Assembly: GCA_019096195.1 (NCBI GenBank) | Contig: JAGTXK010000051.1 | Span: 62,001 to 126,000, forward strand | Reading direction: 5' to 3' | DNA: 64,000 nucleotides | DNA from: Boletus sp. NGJ | Taxonomy: Eukaryota; Basidiomycota; Agaricomycetes; Boletales; Boletaceae | Part shown: one piece after another, positions 32,229-44,464 of the stretch | Layout of the letters: the number at the start of each line of letters is the position of its first letter | How positions within the stretch are numbered: the first letter of the stretch is position 1 | Made by a program: the position numbers and the translations under genes | The notes under the pieces: model-generated | Told to the model about the DNA's origin: nothing | Database searches by the model: none | What the model saw: only the letters and a program-made list of their open reading frames with translations

Positions 32229-33825
32229 CAGTGACTCCAAAAACCCTTTCCATGCTAACCCTCAATGTGGTGCACAAAGCGCACCACCACACACAGTAGG
32301 AGTTTCGCTTAGCTTTGGTGGAGATATAAATAGTACATACTCTTGGCTATGAGATTGCTTCCTAGGTCATGTGATTTGGTCCACAGGCCGTGGAGATATG
32401 ATCAATGTGAAACAGTAATACCTTTTCACTTTTAAACTAATGACTAGGTTCTTAGTTAAATCATATCATATTTGCCATTGTTTGTTCATGCAAACAAAGA
32501 TATACATATAAATAGCATGTCTGAGCTTAAAAAAGTTCACACACTTCTTGATTCTCAACCACCACCATGGTCAAATCCCTCTCCCTTCCCCAACAAAGCA
32601 CTATTCTCTCTTTGCTTGATTCTGGCTGCTCTGGTGAAGCCATTGCCAAGCAAACTGGTGTCAGCCCTTCTGCCATATCCAAGCTTTGCTCCAAAGAGTG
32701 TTCTGCCCTTCCCAAAGCTTCTGGGGGTTGTCCTTCCAAGCTTTCTCCCACCAACATTTGTCATGCCCAACATCTAATCACCTCTGGGAAAGCTGAAAAT
32801 GCTGTCCAAGTAACCAAAGCCCTCATCAATATCATCAACCAACCCCTCTCTGCCAATACTGTCTGCCTCCACTTGAAGAAAGCTGGTATGAAAGCTGTGG
32901 TGAAGTCCAAATGTCCCCTCCTCTCTGCTAGGCATCACAAGGCTCGCTTGGATTTTGCCTATGCACATAAGAATTGGACTATGGAGGATTGGAAGAAGGT
33001 GATATGGTCTGATGAGACCAAAATCAATCGCCTAGGGTCAGATGGGCATAAATGGGCATGGAAGAGGGCAGATGAGGGGCTTAGTGATAGGCTGGTGGAT
33101 GGAACCCTCAAGTTTGGAGGAGGTTCTCTGATGATGTGGGGCTGTATGACTTGGGAGGGAGTTGGCTTTGCTACTAAGATTGATGGTAGGATGGATGGGG
33201 ACCTCTACCTTCAAATTTTAAAGGATGAGCTTCAGCAAACCCTGGAGTATTATGGTCTCAATTCTCCTAACATCATCTTTCAGCAGGACAATGACCCCAA
33301 GCATACCTGCAGGCTGGTCAAGAACTGGCTAGAGGAGCAAGAATTCAGTACTATGGTGTGGCCTGCACAATCTCCTGACCTCAACGCTATTGAACATCTC
33401 TGGAGTTGTCTGAAGAGGAGCCTTGCAAAGCATGAAAACCCCCCTAATGGAATTCATGAATTGTGGGAAAGGGTTTAAGTGGAGTGGGATAGGATACCAG
33501 TGGAGGAGTGTCAGAAATTGATTGAAAGCATGCCTAGGAGGATTCAGGCAGTGCTTAGAGCAAAAGGAGGCTATATACTGATAATATCCAAATACCCTTT
33601 TCAATTCAAAAATAAAAAAAACTCTTTCCATGGTATTACTGTTTCATATCAATCATATCTCCACAGCCTGTGGACCAAATCACATGACCTAGGGAGCAAT
33701 CTCATAGCCAAGAGTATGTACTATTTATAACTCTACCAAAGCTAAGCGGAATTTCCACAGTGTGTGGTGGTGCACTTCGCACACCACATTGAGGGTTAGC
33801 ATGGAAAGGGTTTTTGGAGCCACTG
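32229..33825. mobile_element. Tc1-B, Tc1/mariner transposon (almost full length)
   Basis: Begins CAGTGACTCCAAAAACCCTT and ends with the inverted copy. TA flanks it at 32227-32228 and 33826-33827. The terminal repeats are about 200 bp each (32229 to about 32435, and about 33615 to 33825). It carries one plus-strand transposase gene. Inserted in the DUF6698 gene of Plavaka-2, just outside Gypsy-2. It belongs to the same broad family as Tc1-A but is a different subfamily. Confidence 0.93.
32567..33478 (+). pseudogene. Tc1/mariner DDE transposase with one premature stop
   Basis: A 303-residue frame from MVKSLSLPQQSTILSLLDSG. The N-terminal helix-turn-helix pair (EAIAKQTGVSPSAISKL) is followed by VIWSDETKINRLGSDG (first Asp), QQDNDPKHT (second Asp) and WPAQSPDLNAIEHLW, with the Glu 34 residues on, the DD34E pattern of Tc1. 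The frame stops at TAA 33476-33478 after HELWERV, but the same frame continues with the family C-terminus (KLIESMPRRIQAVLRAKGGY). The stop removes only about 35 residues, all beyond the catalytic triad. The enzyme cuts and pastes the element at TA sites. The copy looks recent. Confidence 0.9.
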
Positions 33826-36800
33826 TATGCACCTTTTTGAGAACAGTCTTGAGGGTTGATGCATGTGAGGGGTCTTCAATGAGCATCTTGATGCTGGGAA
33901 TCTCACGTGTGAGGGTGGAGTAAACCTTTTTGCAATGTGCCAGGTCTTTCGGTGATCTGGTATCTGGTTGTGTGATGAGTACATAAAATGAATCAAGAGA
34001 CTTACACATGATCAAGAGCTTCCTTCCTGGCTTGACACTCATCTTCATCTTCTGAAATATTACTGTCATTCTCTTCCTGCTTCGACAGCATCACCAAACA
34101 GATGGCTCTGCTGACATTGCAGAACATGTCACAACACCTCGCAATAGTATGTCCAGCACCCTTCAAATCTTTAGACAAGATTCCACATTTGTAATCTGAG
34201 TTAGGGTCACACTCTGGATCCCCAGAAGGGTCAGAGTCCAACTGATCCTCACTGTCCGACGTGCGTTGCCTATTGGGAATCAGTCCGAAACACGACAAGG
34301 AGTACTTAATAATACTTGCTTCTTGTTTTGCTTTTTATGTTTCTTAGACTTATTTATGATGTCCTTTCTGGCCCGTTTTGATAGCCTGTTGTCGTGTGGT
34401 GCAGGGGAGTTAGAGTGTTTATTGCTACTGGAGGGCATAGGTGGTGATAGTGGTTATAGTCTAATCCGCAACAAGTGCTGTGTTGTCTTGTTCTAATCAG
34501 CAAATGTGGGAAAGTTTCCATTTATATCCCTATCCCTTCACTTCTCTTTCATTCAATGACCACAGTGCTGCAGCTTGAAGGTTTTACAACACAGTAGCAC
34601 AGTAGTATTAGGTGGGTTTCTTTGCTATCTGTCGAACTTTGTATTCAACTAATCTACACTTTCTAGGCAGTTCTTATATCTATTTTCCTATTAGAATGTA
34701 TATATTATGATGATGTGGCAATTCAACGACCATGCCTATGCCCAGGATCCCCTCCTAGTGCCACCATGGATGACTTGGTGGTTTGTGTCGCATGCAGAAG
34801 ATGATTTGGAACACAATGGGCTTTGAGTGCCCATAAGGCTCAATGCAAAGCAAACAAGGCATTGATTGCTGATATCCATCATCAGCAGCAGCACAAGAAG
34901 TCCAAAAAATGAAAGTGTACATTATCTAGCTGTTCCCCTGAGGGTGCTAACGGTGGAGCTACAAGGTTCACAACTCCTATTGAGACAGAAGTTGCTGATT
35001 TTCAACTGGAGGTATGTGTTTCATGTGACAAAATTAATTACTATTAACTCCTTGAGAATATAGGAACCCCAGGCCCATCATTCCCCTTCCCCTCTCCCTG
35101 CTCCTATTGTTTTAGGTCATTCTGGGCAGCATATTCATCTTCCTGCACGTTACACCAACTACCTACCCAATGAACTCACAGGTCTTCAACATGCCCCACT
35201 TGTACCCATTCCTTCATCATCTGCATCCCAGGCTAGACCTTCTCAGCCTCCTAATCAGCCACCTGTCCCCTATCAAATGGAACCTGGCTCCATGGGGCTT
35301 TTTCACATCTATCCAAACCATCCAACATTTACTCCTCCAATGGATGCTATTCTTTTCAATTGCATTGATGCTTCAATGCTCATTCAACCATCCCTTCCAT
35401 CTTCAAACCTCTGAAACATTGTCGCTCCTTCAAGCATTACTTGTGACAATTTATTCTTGGTGTTCAGCAGCCCCACTGCTGGTTTGCTTATGTCCTGGCA
35501 TTTTTTGGGGTTGACAGCAAAGACCAAAGATGAGACGAACTGCCTCTGGGGATATATTCGGGATCCCATGTTTAATCCATTGGAGCAACCAAGGTTTTCA
35601 CTTGACTGTGAATGTGATTGTATCCAGAAATACCTCCAGGATGATGCAAATCCTTTCCATGCACAACATGGCTGGATTCGAACCTCATTCAATCTTCCCC
35701 TTGTGAAAGAAGGAATGAAATATGTGACCCAAGCATCCTATCCATTTGTATTGAAAATGTCATCTATTGTTCTATTGTCAACATCATGAAATCCATTTTT
35801 TCTAACAGCATCTCTTCCACATTCCACATGACACCTTTTGAGCAGCATTGAACCACTGCAGATGGACGTCATGTTTGTGTTTACTCAGAAGCATATACAT
35901 CCCCTCAGATGCTTGACGCCCACAAGGAAATAAGCTCTCTACCACAGGAACTGGGTGACAACTATGAGTGAGTGGTTGCCCCATTGATACTTTGGTCTGA
36001 CACCACTCAGTTGGCTAATTTTGGTGATGTATCACTTTGGCCAGTCTACCTTTTCTTTGGACATCAGTCCAAATACACGTGAGGTAAGCCCACAGTAGAG
36101 GCATGCCATCATATCGCATACATTCCCTCCGTAAGTGTCTGTCGTGATTCAAAATGTCATAATGTTCATAATATCACTAGTTACCTGAGGACTTCCAAAA
36201 TGTCTACATAAAGATATACGGGGATGCATCTACCAATGAGCTATATACGCACTTCAAGCGGGAGCTCATGCATGCCATATGGAGGGTTCTTCTCAACACC
36301 AAGTTTGTCAAGGCACACCAAGACAGTGTATTGATCAAATGCACTGATGATGTTATTCAGTGGGTTTTCCCCTGGTTTTTTAGCTATTTAGCTAATTATT
36401 CAGAAAAGTATGTGTCATAATCATTCTAATCTATTCTAGTGCTAACTAGCATGAATCTGATCAAGGGTTCTTCTTTCATGCATCAAATTTCTTGGGGGAT
36501 GTCCCTGCCCCCGGTGCCTTATCAGAAAGGACAATATTATACAGATGGGTAACCCATCAGATATGTTAACCTGCACAACAGAGATGCGAATGAATAACAA
36601 GGAATATCAAGTGCTGATCAAGAAAGCATGGCGCTTGATTTACAAGCATGGTAAGAAGATAACTAGTAAGAAAGTTAGCGAACTACTTCAAGATCAATCT
36701 TTGGTTCCAATCCGGATAAGTTAGAAAATTTTCTACTAGTATAGCCCATTTAATGATCTCTCACTTGCTAGAATGTGTTTTCTGAGCATCTCTCAACTGA

Positions 36801-37448
36801 CGATGCTCTTTTTAATTTTTTCCTGTTATTTGTGGTGGATCTGCTCCATGAGTTTAAACTCAGAGTATGGAAAGCACTATTTATGCACTTGATGCGTATT
36901 CTGTATGTCCAAGGAGAGACTGTAATCCAGGAACTCAATTGGAGGCAAGTGAGCAGCTCTATTCACATTGCATTACTATATTACAAGTTTAATAGGTATC
37001 AAAAGATTGAAACATTCGGGTGGGGGGTAATTTGAAAAATTCACAAGAATGCCTCAGCAATGAAGTGGTTGGTGGCAAGGGACTTCGAAGCTCTTCTCCA
37101 GGTAAATGAGTTATATTCATTGCTTTCATACTATGCTCAATAATACACCTGGATAGTGCGCAATTCCTATTTTTAAGGGATTGCTGCCTTCTCCCCATAA
37201 TGAGATTGTCTTAGATCTTCTCTTTGACCTAGCAACCTGGCATGCCTTTGCCAAGCTTTGAATGCATACAGACAACACCCTTGCATTCTTTGATATTGCA
37301 ACCACCCATCTTAGTCATTCAGTACAAAGATTCCATGAAACAACATGTTCAATATATTAGACTACAGAGCTATCTCAGAAATCTGCATCTTGGGCATGAA
37401 GACATGCAGCGCTTATCATGAAGAATTCTCAGTTGGAAGCAGGGCCAC

Positions 37449-37928
37449 TGTTATGAACCTTTCGGCACAAACCACAAGGCTCAAACTATTCGCAGGTTAC
37501 ATAAAGCCTGGCTCAACAGATGAGGTGGGGAGTCTTAGTCCGTACTATTCCCAACCCTACAATGACCAGAATGGCCAAAGCTAATGAGTTGTTGGAGGAA
37601 AAATACAAGTGGATTAGACTGGGGTTTCCAGTCGTCAAAGTGCTACTTTATATACATGAGAGAGATGTGCACAGACCAAGCAGTGCATGTGATAATTTAC
37701 TAAGTATAGTAAGACAGAGATTAAAGGGGCTGTGTGAGAAGAGTGGAAATTAAAGGGTTGTGGATCACATGAGGTGTGACGTCATATGATGTCATAGGTT
37801 CTAGACCTGTCATGTGATATGTTTCCACAGTCACATGCACAGTCATGTGACTTATGAAGAAAAAGGTTGATGAAAAATGAAAAGTTAGTGTTCGTAGGAA
37901 AAGTTTGAAAATTTCATATATTATAACA
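37449..37928 (-). repeat. Gypsy-3 3' LTR (480 bp)
   Basis: Pairs with 44465-44943. The polypurine tract AAGAGAGGGGGTAG (minus strand, 37929-37942) abuts it. Most differences from the other LTR are CpG in one copy and TpG or CpA in the other. Confidence 0.92.
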
Positions 37929-37942
37929 CTACCCCCTCTCTT

Positions 37943-39300
37943 AGGACTCGAATTCCAGGTGAGTCGTTGTCTTTTCATTTTCGGTGAAGTTTTCATAAGG
38001 AGTAGAATAGATGATGCGAATGCTGATAATGGATAAACCACGAAGCTTGCGTGGTGCGGATGGGTTAAGACGATGGAAATCTTGTACTGCCACCTGGTGC
38101 GGTTGATGCGAATGTCTTCAGATTCCCAAGTATGATCTGTTTCGTCGTACCCTTTCCAGTGAACCAGATATTCTAGTTTGCCTTGCTTCATTCTAGAAGT
38201 GGCAATGAAGTCAACTTCGATATTGCTCCTCTCCCTCCTCATCAATCTCTATCATGCATCTGGTCTAGAGTTTTGGCTGTCCTGGCAGCATGTATCTTTG
38301 TATGGTTTGACGCGAGAGATGTTCACAGTTGGGTGGATGTGAACTGAGTTTGGGAAGTTTCAAGCGTTACGGCATTTGGTAGGATCCAAATGATGGTGAT
38401 AGCATATGGTCCTATCCATTTTTGGGTAAGTTTCTTTGCCCTGTATGGAAGTTTTAATTTATCGGTGGATAGCCAGACCTGCTGGCCAATAGAATATTCT
38501 GGTGCGAGTGGATCGTTTTTTGTCGGAAGAGGCGATCATCCTCTCGCGCGTAGCTTCCAGCACTCGCTTCTATCTCCTGATGGTTTCGCCCTATCTCGTT
38601 TGCAAATCCCGTGAGGTCCCCTTCGAAACCCATATGCGGTACGTAGTTTCTGGTGACTTTAAAGGGGATCTCGCCAGTTGCCATCGTGGTAATGGTGTTG
38701 TTATGCGAGAATTGGGCCAGCTTCAGCCATTCTGCCCGTTCGTGTTGCTTCTTTCCAGCGTATGCGTGGAGGTATTGCTCTGAGATCTCGATTGACATGC
38801 TCTCTGCTTGTCCGTCCGTTTGTGGATGATATGCAGTGGAGATCTTTTGCTTCATTCCTAAGGAGCTTACAAAGCTCTTGGGTGAACGCAGACACGAATT
38901 GGGGTCCTCGGTCTGGAGACCAGGGTTGAAGGGGAGTCCGTGATGTTGACCATACATGGTCTCTAAATAAAACTGCTAAGATCCTTTGAGGAACAGGTAT
39001 CGTAGGTGGGTATAAAGATGACTTCTTTGGAAAATCGATCTATGATGATGCAAATAGCTAGTGAATGATTGTGAAATGGTGGTAGACCTGTGATAAAGTC
39101 TACCGATAGAGGTCTTCCCACGGTCTTTTTGCTGCGGGTAAAGGGATGACTTTTCCTGCCAGTGCATTTTGCTTACCCTTCGTGAGGGCGCACACTCGGC
39201 AGTGATCTACGTATTCTTTTACATCCTTTGTGACTCCTGGCCATGCGAAATAACGAGAGTGTGTATGATATGGTTTTGGAATGACCACCGTGTCCTGCTA
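37943..39300 (-). pseudogene. Gypsy-3 integrase and chromodomain remnants
   Basis: Integrase zinc-finger part (CRVCALTKGKQNALAG near 39170) and core (YHPQTDGQAESMSIE near 38830), then a chromodomain (YLVHWKGYDETDHTWESED near 38130-38180). Fossil coding sequence in separate pieces. Confidence 0.85.
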
Positions 39301-39544
39301 TGGGTGAGTCATGACATAAAGTAATGAGTTCCGTATGTACATAGAGGTTCGGGGACGAATATTTGTGTCTTTTTCATTTTTGAATAGACTAAGATTCGGA
39401 ATAGAAGAGGAAATTGTTTATGGCGTCTACGTCATATGTTTTTGGGATTCTTTTTGGATTTTTGTTATAAAGTCTGAAGATAGAGGAAACGTGGTTTATA
39501 AATATAGATGGTGGGAGAATGGATGTATCGTTTTGATTGTGATC

Positions 39545-40595
39545 TGTTACGCCGGGTAACAACTGATGACACGTTCCCGTATAATCCCAACACCTGTTGG
39601 ATTACCGGACTAGCAGGCTTGAGGAAGAGATCACTTAACCTCCTGAGGCCCTATACCCTCAGACTGGGGACCACTGCTAGCTTTACGTAGAGTCCTCTCG
39701 TTACCTCTACGACCGATGGCGGAGTCTCGGGTTTACCTCGGAATCCCAATACCTTCTCGTGGAGGCAGGGGCAGACCGGTGTGCAGGCCTAGGAGCAGTT
39801 GCCTTCCGTCAGCTGATTCCTAGGGCTTACTGGGCCTATAATCGAATGGCGGAGTCTTCGATACCGATGGCGGAGTCTCGGGTTTGACGAATGCCGGTGG
39901 CGGAGTCCCAGTCTTGCTGGGTCAGTGGCGGAGTCCTGACCGACGATGACCAACCTCTGTTGGTCATTGGAGTTGCTGAAGCTTTAGGAGCTGGTAGCAG
40001 CAACAATGGCGCACAAGTGTGAAGTGATGAGGAAGATGATCACAAGCACGAGAGCGAGCACCTCCAGATCATGGGAGAAGGCTTCTGAGGTGAAGTGGAA
40101 CCTTTAGCGGGAGAAGCAGTAGATTACACGGGAAGGAGTGTAGATCTAGGTTAGAGTTACATGAAGGGCCCGCATCCCTATTTATAGGCCTTACCCATCT
40201 AGGGCAGGCTTCGTGACGAATATAGTAATCGTTAGTCGCAGACGGAAGATTACTATAAGTGGATCAAGGCATGAATCAAAAGGGGAAGGTAGGAATACTG
40301 GGCTATGTGCGAGAGAGCATAGCCAAGGAGGCAATGTCTATGATCGGGTCAAAGAGGAAGAAGGCATATATCAAATGAAATGAGAAGGCGGTGTCCATAC
40401 CAAACAGGTAGGTTCCTAAAGAGGAAGTTACATGTAACTTCCTAGAAAGGTAGTTCCGGATGGGGCAATGCCTGAGTCGGTGTTGCGGGGGAATCCCAGG
40501 GGAATCCCTGGTCAGAGTCGAAGAATAGGTCGTCCCATAGTCCTATGGGGGGAGAAGGAAGGGGAAAAGAGGTACCCCCTTCGGTAACCGTAACA
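39545..40595. mobile_element. Solo LTR of the Gypsy-1 family inside Gypsy-3
   Basis: Begins TGTTACGCCGGGTAACAA and ends GGTAACCGTAACA, close to the LTRs of Gypsy-1. GTGATC is repeated on both sides (39539-39544 and 40596-40601), a 6-bp direct repeat compared with 5 bp for the other copies. It carries five GGCGGAGTC motifs, one more than the Gypsy-1 LTRs. It interrupts Gypsy-3 between RNase H and integrase. Confidence 0.92.
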
Positions 40596-40601
40596 GTGAT
40601 C

Positions 40602-42695
40602 TTGCACTGCGTCACCATGGTCTGGTCTTCTGGAAAGAGCATTGGCTCTTCCATTTGAGGAACCTGGTTTATATACAAAAGAATAATTAAATTCTTGGAG
40701 TAACACGTGCCAGTGTGCTTGTCATCCACTAAGCGTTTGAGGTTTTTTCCAGTACTCCAAGTTTTTATGATCGGTCCAGATTTCAAATCTTTCTCGACCT
40801 ATAAGATAATGTCGCCATTCTTCCAGGGCATGGATTACTTCTAGCAGTTCCTTGTCATAAATGGGGTAATTGTGCTCTGCGCTGTCAAAGGAATGTGAGA
40901 TGAAGGCAACTGGTCGCCAGTTACCATCATTGCATAATGTAGAGAGTACGGCTCCCGTAGCAATGTCTGAGGCATCGGTTTCCACACACATTTCTTGATC
41001 GCAATTCGAATACACGAGAAGGGGTGCTTCTGTGAATTTTCTTTTTAGGTTTGAGAAAGCTTCTTGTTGTTTGGGGCCCCATTTGAATGGAACATCTTTT
41101 TTGGTAAGATCGTTCAAGGGCTGAGCGATTTGTGCGAAACCTTCTATGAATTGTCTGTAATAATTACACAATCCGAGGAAGCCTTGGAGTTGCTTTAGTC
41201 TTGTAGGTATTGGCCAATCCATGACCCCAGCTATTTTTTTCGACTGCATCTCTACCCCCTCTTTAGATACAACCATACCCAGAAAGTCTACTTTATCAGC
41301 CGAGAAGGTACACTTTTCCGGTTTTACGTAAAGGTCATTCTTGCGTAAACGGCGTAGAACTTCCTTGGACTTTCCGGATGTAAATATCATAATGTCGTCG
41401 ATGTAAATAATGACTACAGCATACATATTGTTGAAGATATCATTCATCATGGTTTGAAATGTAGGAGAAGAGTTCATAAGTCCAAAATACATAACCGTTG
41501 GTTCATATGCTCCAATGGAGGTGATGAAGGCTGCTTTCCATTTGTCACCTTCTTTGATGTGTATATTGTTGTATCCCCATCAAAGGTCCATTGCTGTAAA
41601 TAGATCCACGTTCTTGAGTCTATCAATTAATTGCAGAATGAGAGGGAGTGGATAGAAATTTTTGATGGTTCCTTCATTTAAATATTGGTAATCCATTACC
41701 ATTCGTTTTTTACCGTCTTTTTTGGGAATGAAGAAGACAGGTGATGTTTGTGGAGATTTTGAGGGTTTGACATAACCTTTTTTGACTTCCTTTTCGATAA
41801 ACATTCTGACTTCTTCCATTTCAATGTCCGAAAGGGGAATAACACGTCCTTTCTTTGGAATGAAGTCTTCTTTGAGATCTATTGCGTGATCCCAATGTTT
41901 TCGTAAAGGCATTCATTGTGATTCTTTCTCCGAGAAGACATCTAGGAATTCATGATAAGTTAGCAGGACTTTGTCTTTGAGTCCTTCTTCTATAGTACAA
42001 AGATTAACTGGTTCGTGAGAAGAAGTAGGGCCTAGTCCCATAATTTTACAGTATGAAGTGCAACAAGTAAAGGTAAGTGTTTGATTTACCCAATCGATGT
42101 CAGGGTTGTGGCAATAGAGCCAATCGTAACCTATGATCATGCGATGGGTTCCTAGTTTTGATATATAAGCATCTATGACTTCATAATGTCCTTGAATTTC
42201 CACCATCAGGGTTATCACGTGACGGATCAGTCTGATGGCTCCTTCCGAGCCATCAGCGTTATGTATCTTTATGGGGTTTTTGATATTATAGAAGAGAATA
42301 CCATGGCAAGTAACGTAGTCCTGATCGATAAAAGTATGCGACGCTCCCGAATCCAAGAGGGATTTGAATCGGTAACGTGACCACTGTCCATTGACATTGC
42401 ATGATACTATGGTTTCAAGGGAGAATTCTCCACCATAGGATAATGTAGATGCTTGGTTCAATGTGACTTTTGTGGGTTTATAGATACGAGATATTTTTTG
42501 TTGTTTTGTAAGGGAATTAAGCACACTTGTTTCTGGTGCCATGCTCAATTGAGACGCCCTTGCGGATTGTATTGATAATTTATGTAAAACAGAAGAAAGA
42601 TCTGAAATCAGGAAATCGCTACTAGTACAGTTTGTAAGAGAAGAAGAAAAAGAATATTGTTCGTGCCGCTGAGTTCTCTCCTTATTCATTGGCAC
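40602..42695 (-). pseudogene. Gypsy-3 protease, RT and RNase H remnants
   Basis: Protease piece LLDSGASHTFIDQDYV (near 42340), RT pieces (RMVMDYQYLNEG near 41690; a YIDD box near 41400) and RNase H (VETDASDIATGAVL near 40960; WTDHKNLEYWKKP near 40745). Fossil coding sequence in several frames. Confidence 0.88.
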
Positions 42696-43204
42696 TGTCC
42701 ATTTAAAGCCTGCACAGCTCTGGCTTTAGCTTCTACTTCAAATTTATCTCTATAATATGCTTTGGCTTCCTCCGAAACATAAGACCTTGATGCCACATTT
42801 GGTGCTGCTGTGGTGACAGGAGGTTGTGGTAATGGTCATGCCGCATATGCTTGTCTGGATTGGGTTTCATTAAAAAACTGGGAATACTCGTTTTCTCCCT
42901 GTGTTTGTTCGACGTACAAGCCTTGATTCCAATCCCAGATTTGTCTTTGCATAGGTGGTCAACCTGTTCTCTTAAACGGGTTTGTAGGGCAGTTTGGTTT
43001 TATGTGGCTGGGTTTGCCACAGTGGAAACAGGTCCTTGTGTCTTTTGACAGTCCAGCCTGCTGGACTCCTATTTCCATCGGGGCTCCATGGCCTGGTTGT
43101 GTGCCCACTGCCGTATACTGAGGGCGGTATGAATTGTGTGGGGGTTGCCCACAAGGCAGAGGGAAGGATAATCGCGGGGGTTGATGTGATTGGCTGAGTG
43201 GTCC

Positions 43205-44098
43205 TCACTCGTTTACTATTTGTTTGAACGCCCTGCTGATTACTCTGTAGTTCAACACCAAGTCTTCATAGTCATAGTTTCGCGCTAGGTTATTTAGGCA
43301 CAACCTTTCGTAGATTCTAAAATCTACTACCTTTTTGAGGAGGACCTCTGTGTGATGATCGTCTATGTACAATTCCTTCCTTAAGATTTCGAACTTTTGC
43401 AGAAACAGATTGATTGGGTGACCATTTTGTTTTAGAGCCTCTAGTTTTCTTAGAGACTTGTGCTTTAACGTGTCTATGCAAAAATGCATTTTGATTTGCT
43501 CCTGCAATCTAGTCCATGTGGGCCAAGTGTTGGCTCCTTTTGCTGGCAGCATGACCTGTTTGCGTCCGTCTCAATGATAGCCTCTTCATCAAGATAATGC
43601 TCCATTATGAGTTGAGCAAAGCTTTCTGCTTTCCCTTTGAGTTGGGATAAGACTGCGATGTCCATTATCTTATCATTTTTCCAGATCTGAGCATTGACCC
43701 AGAGGTGCAGCTTAATCCACCATACTCAAAAGGTGGTTCTGTTATCATCCCATTTCCCGGAATCAGCGATCTTTTTCATAATGTTTTCCTTGTCGTGTTC
43801 CTATGTAAGGTTGTCGAGTTTCTTGACCAGATCATCAATGTCAATGCGAGACATATCTGGTGATGGATTTCAGGAGTGAGGTAGGACGAAGATATGAACG
43901 ATAGATGGTGATGCGGTATAAGGCAAATGTGAAGGATGGGCGGAGCGGTCTGACTTTGTCAGAATTTCTTTGGTAAACTTTCCTTTTCCTAGGTCGGTCT
44001 TCTTTCAGTGCCTTACTACCTGGTATCTTACAATCAAGTTCTGGGGCACCTATGCCTTCATAGGAGTCGAAATATAAGTCATTAAAAATGATGGGCAA
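43205..44098 (-). pseudogene. Gypsy-3 gag remnants
   Basis: The frame at 43205-43552 (ANTWPTWTRLQEQIKMHF, SLRKLEALKQNGHPINLFLQ) has the fold and spacing of a retrotransposon gag core. The frame at 43841-44098 is the probable N-terminal part. A knuckle-like, His- and Pro-rich stretch follows near 42970-43200. Confidence 0.65.
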
Positions 44099-44451
44099 CG
44101 GTGGTAGGGGGACCGGAGTATAACTGCTTTACTACCAGCAGGTGTGCACAGAGAGAAGTCAAGATAAAATCTCCTATCGCACTACATGACGTCACAGGTA
44201 ATCACACGAACCTGGATTCACTATCGTAGAATCAACATACGCTTAGGTTTGGCAACCACACTAAGAAGTGGGGCTAGTGCACTATGCCCAGCAGCAACTT
44301 TATCCTTATTTATAATGCTGGACGAGCATATATGCAAGCATTTCGGCAAGTGCTTTTCTCATCACCGTCAAGTGGTGAATACTTCAGATGTCCCTTAACA
44401 CTGAGCCCACGTATGATCTCCTTAGCTCTGGAGTCTGAGTGTTGTGTATAT

Positions 44452-44462
44452 AGTCTAATCCA
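44452..44462 (-). promoter_or_regulatory. Gypsy-3 self-priming primer binding site
   Basis: On the minus strand, two bases after the 5' LTR, TGGATTAGACT is complementary to AGTCTAATCCA in the LTR (44626-44636). That stretch lies downstream of a TATATAAAG box near 44665. This matches the self-priming layout of the other two Gypsy elements. Confidence 0.7.
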
Positions 44463-44464
44463 AG

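Larger units (their letters stand above)
15242..34438 (-). pseudogene. DUF6698 protein gene of Plavaka-2, split by Gypsy-2 and Tc1-B
   Basis: The start codon is at 34436-34438. Exon 1 encodes MPSSSNKHSNSPAPHDNR, then a basic KRARK...KKHKK stretch like a nuclear localisation signal, clearly homologous to the Plavaka-1 copy. Next come KDLKGAGHTIARCCDMF (about 34160), the Tc1-B insertion (32229-33825) and the Gypsy-2 insertion (16463-32110). On the far side lie a KSELGLNHPQLARYLCP block (about 16400), FTGPSTAHGGDS (about 16040), IAYAAVLV and YHKFYYI (about 15800). The last exon carries ISDLSEIELEQ and a basic tail, with a stop at 15242-15244. It is interrupted by more than 17 kb of foreign DNA and is dead. 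The conserved C-terminal ISDLSEIE motif and the basic N-terminus are shared with the other copy. Confidence 0.75.
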
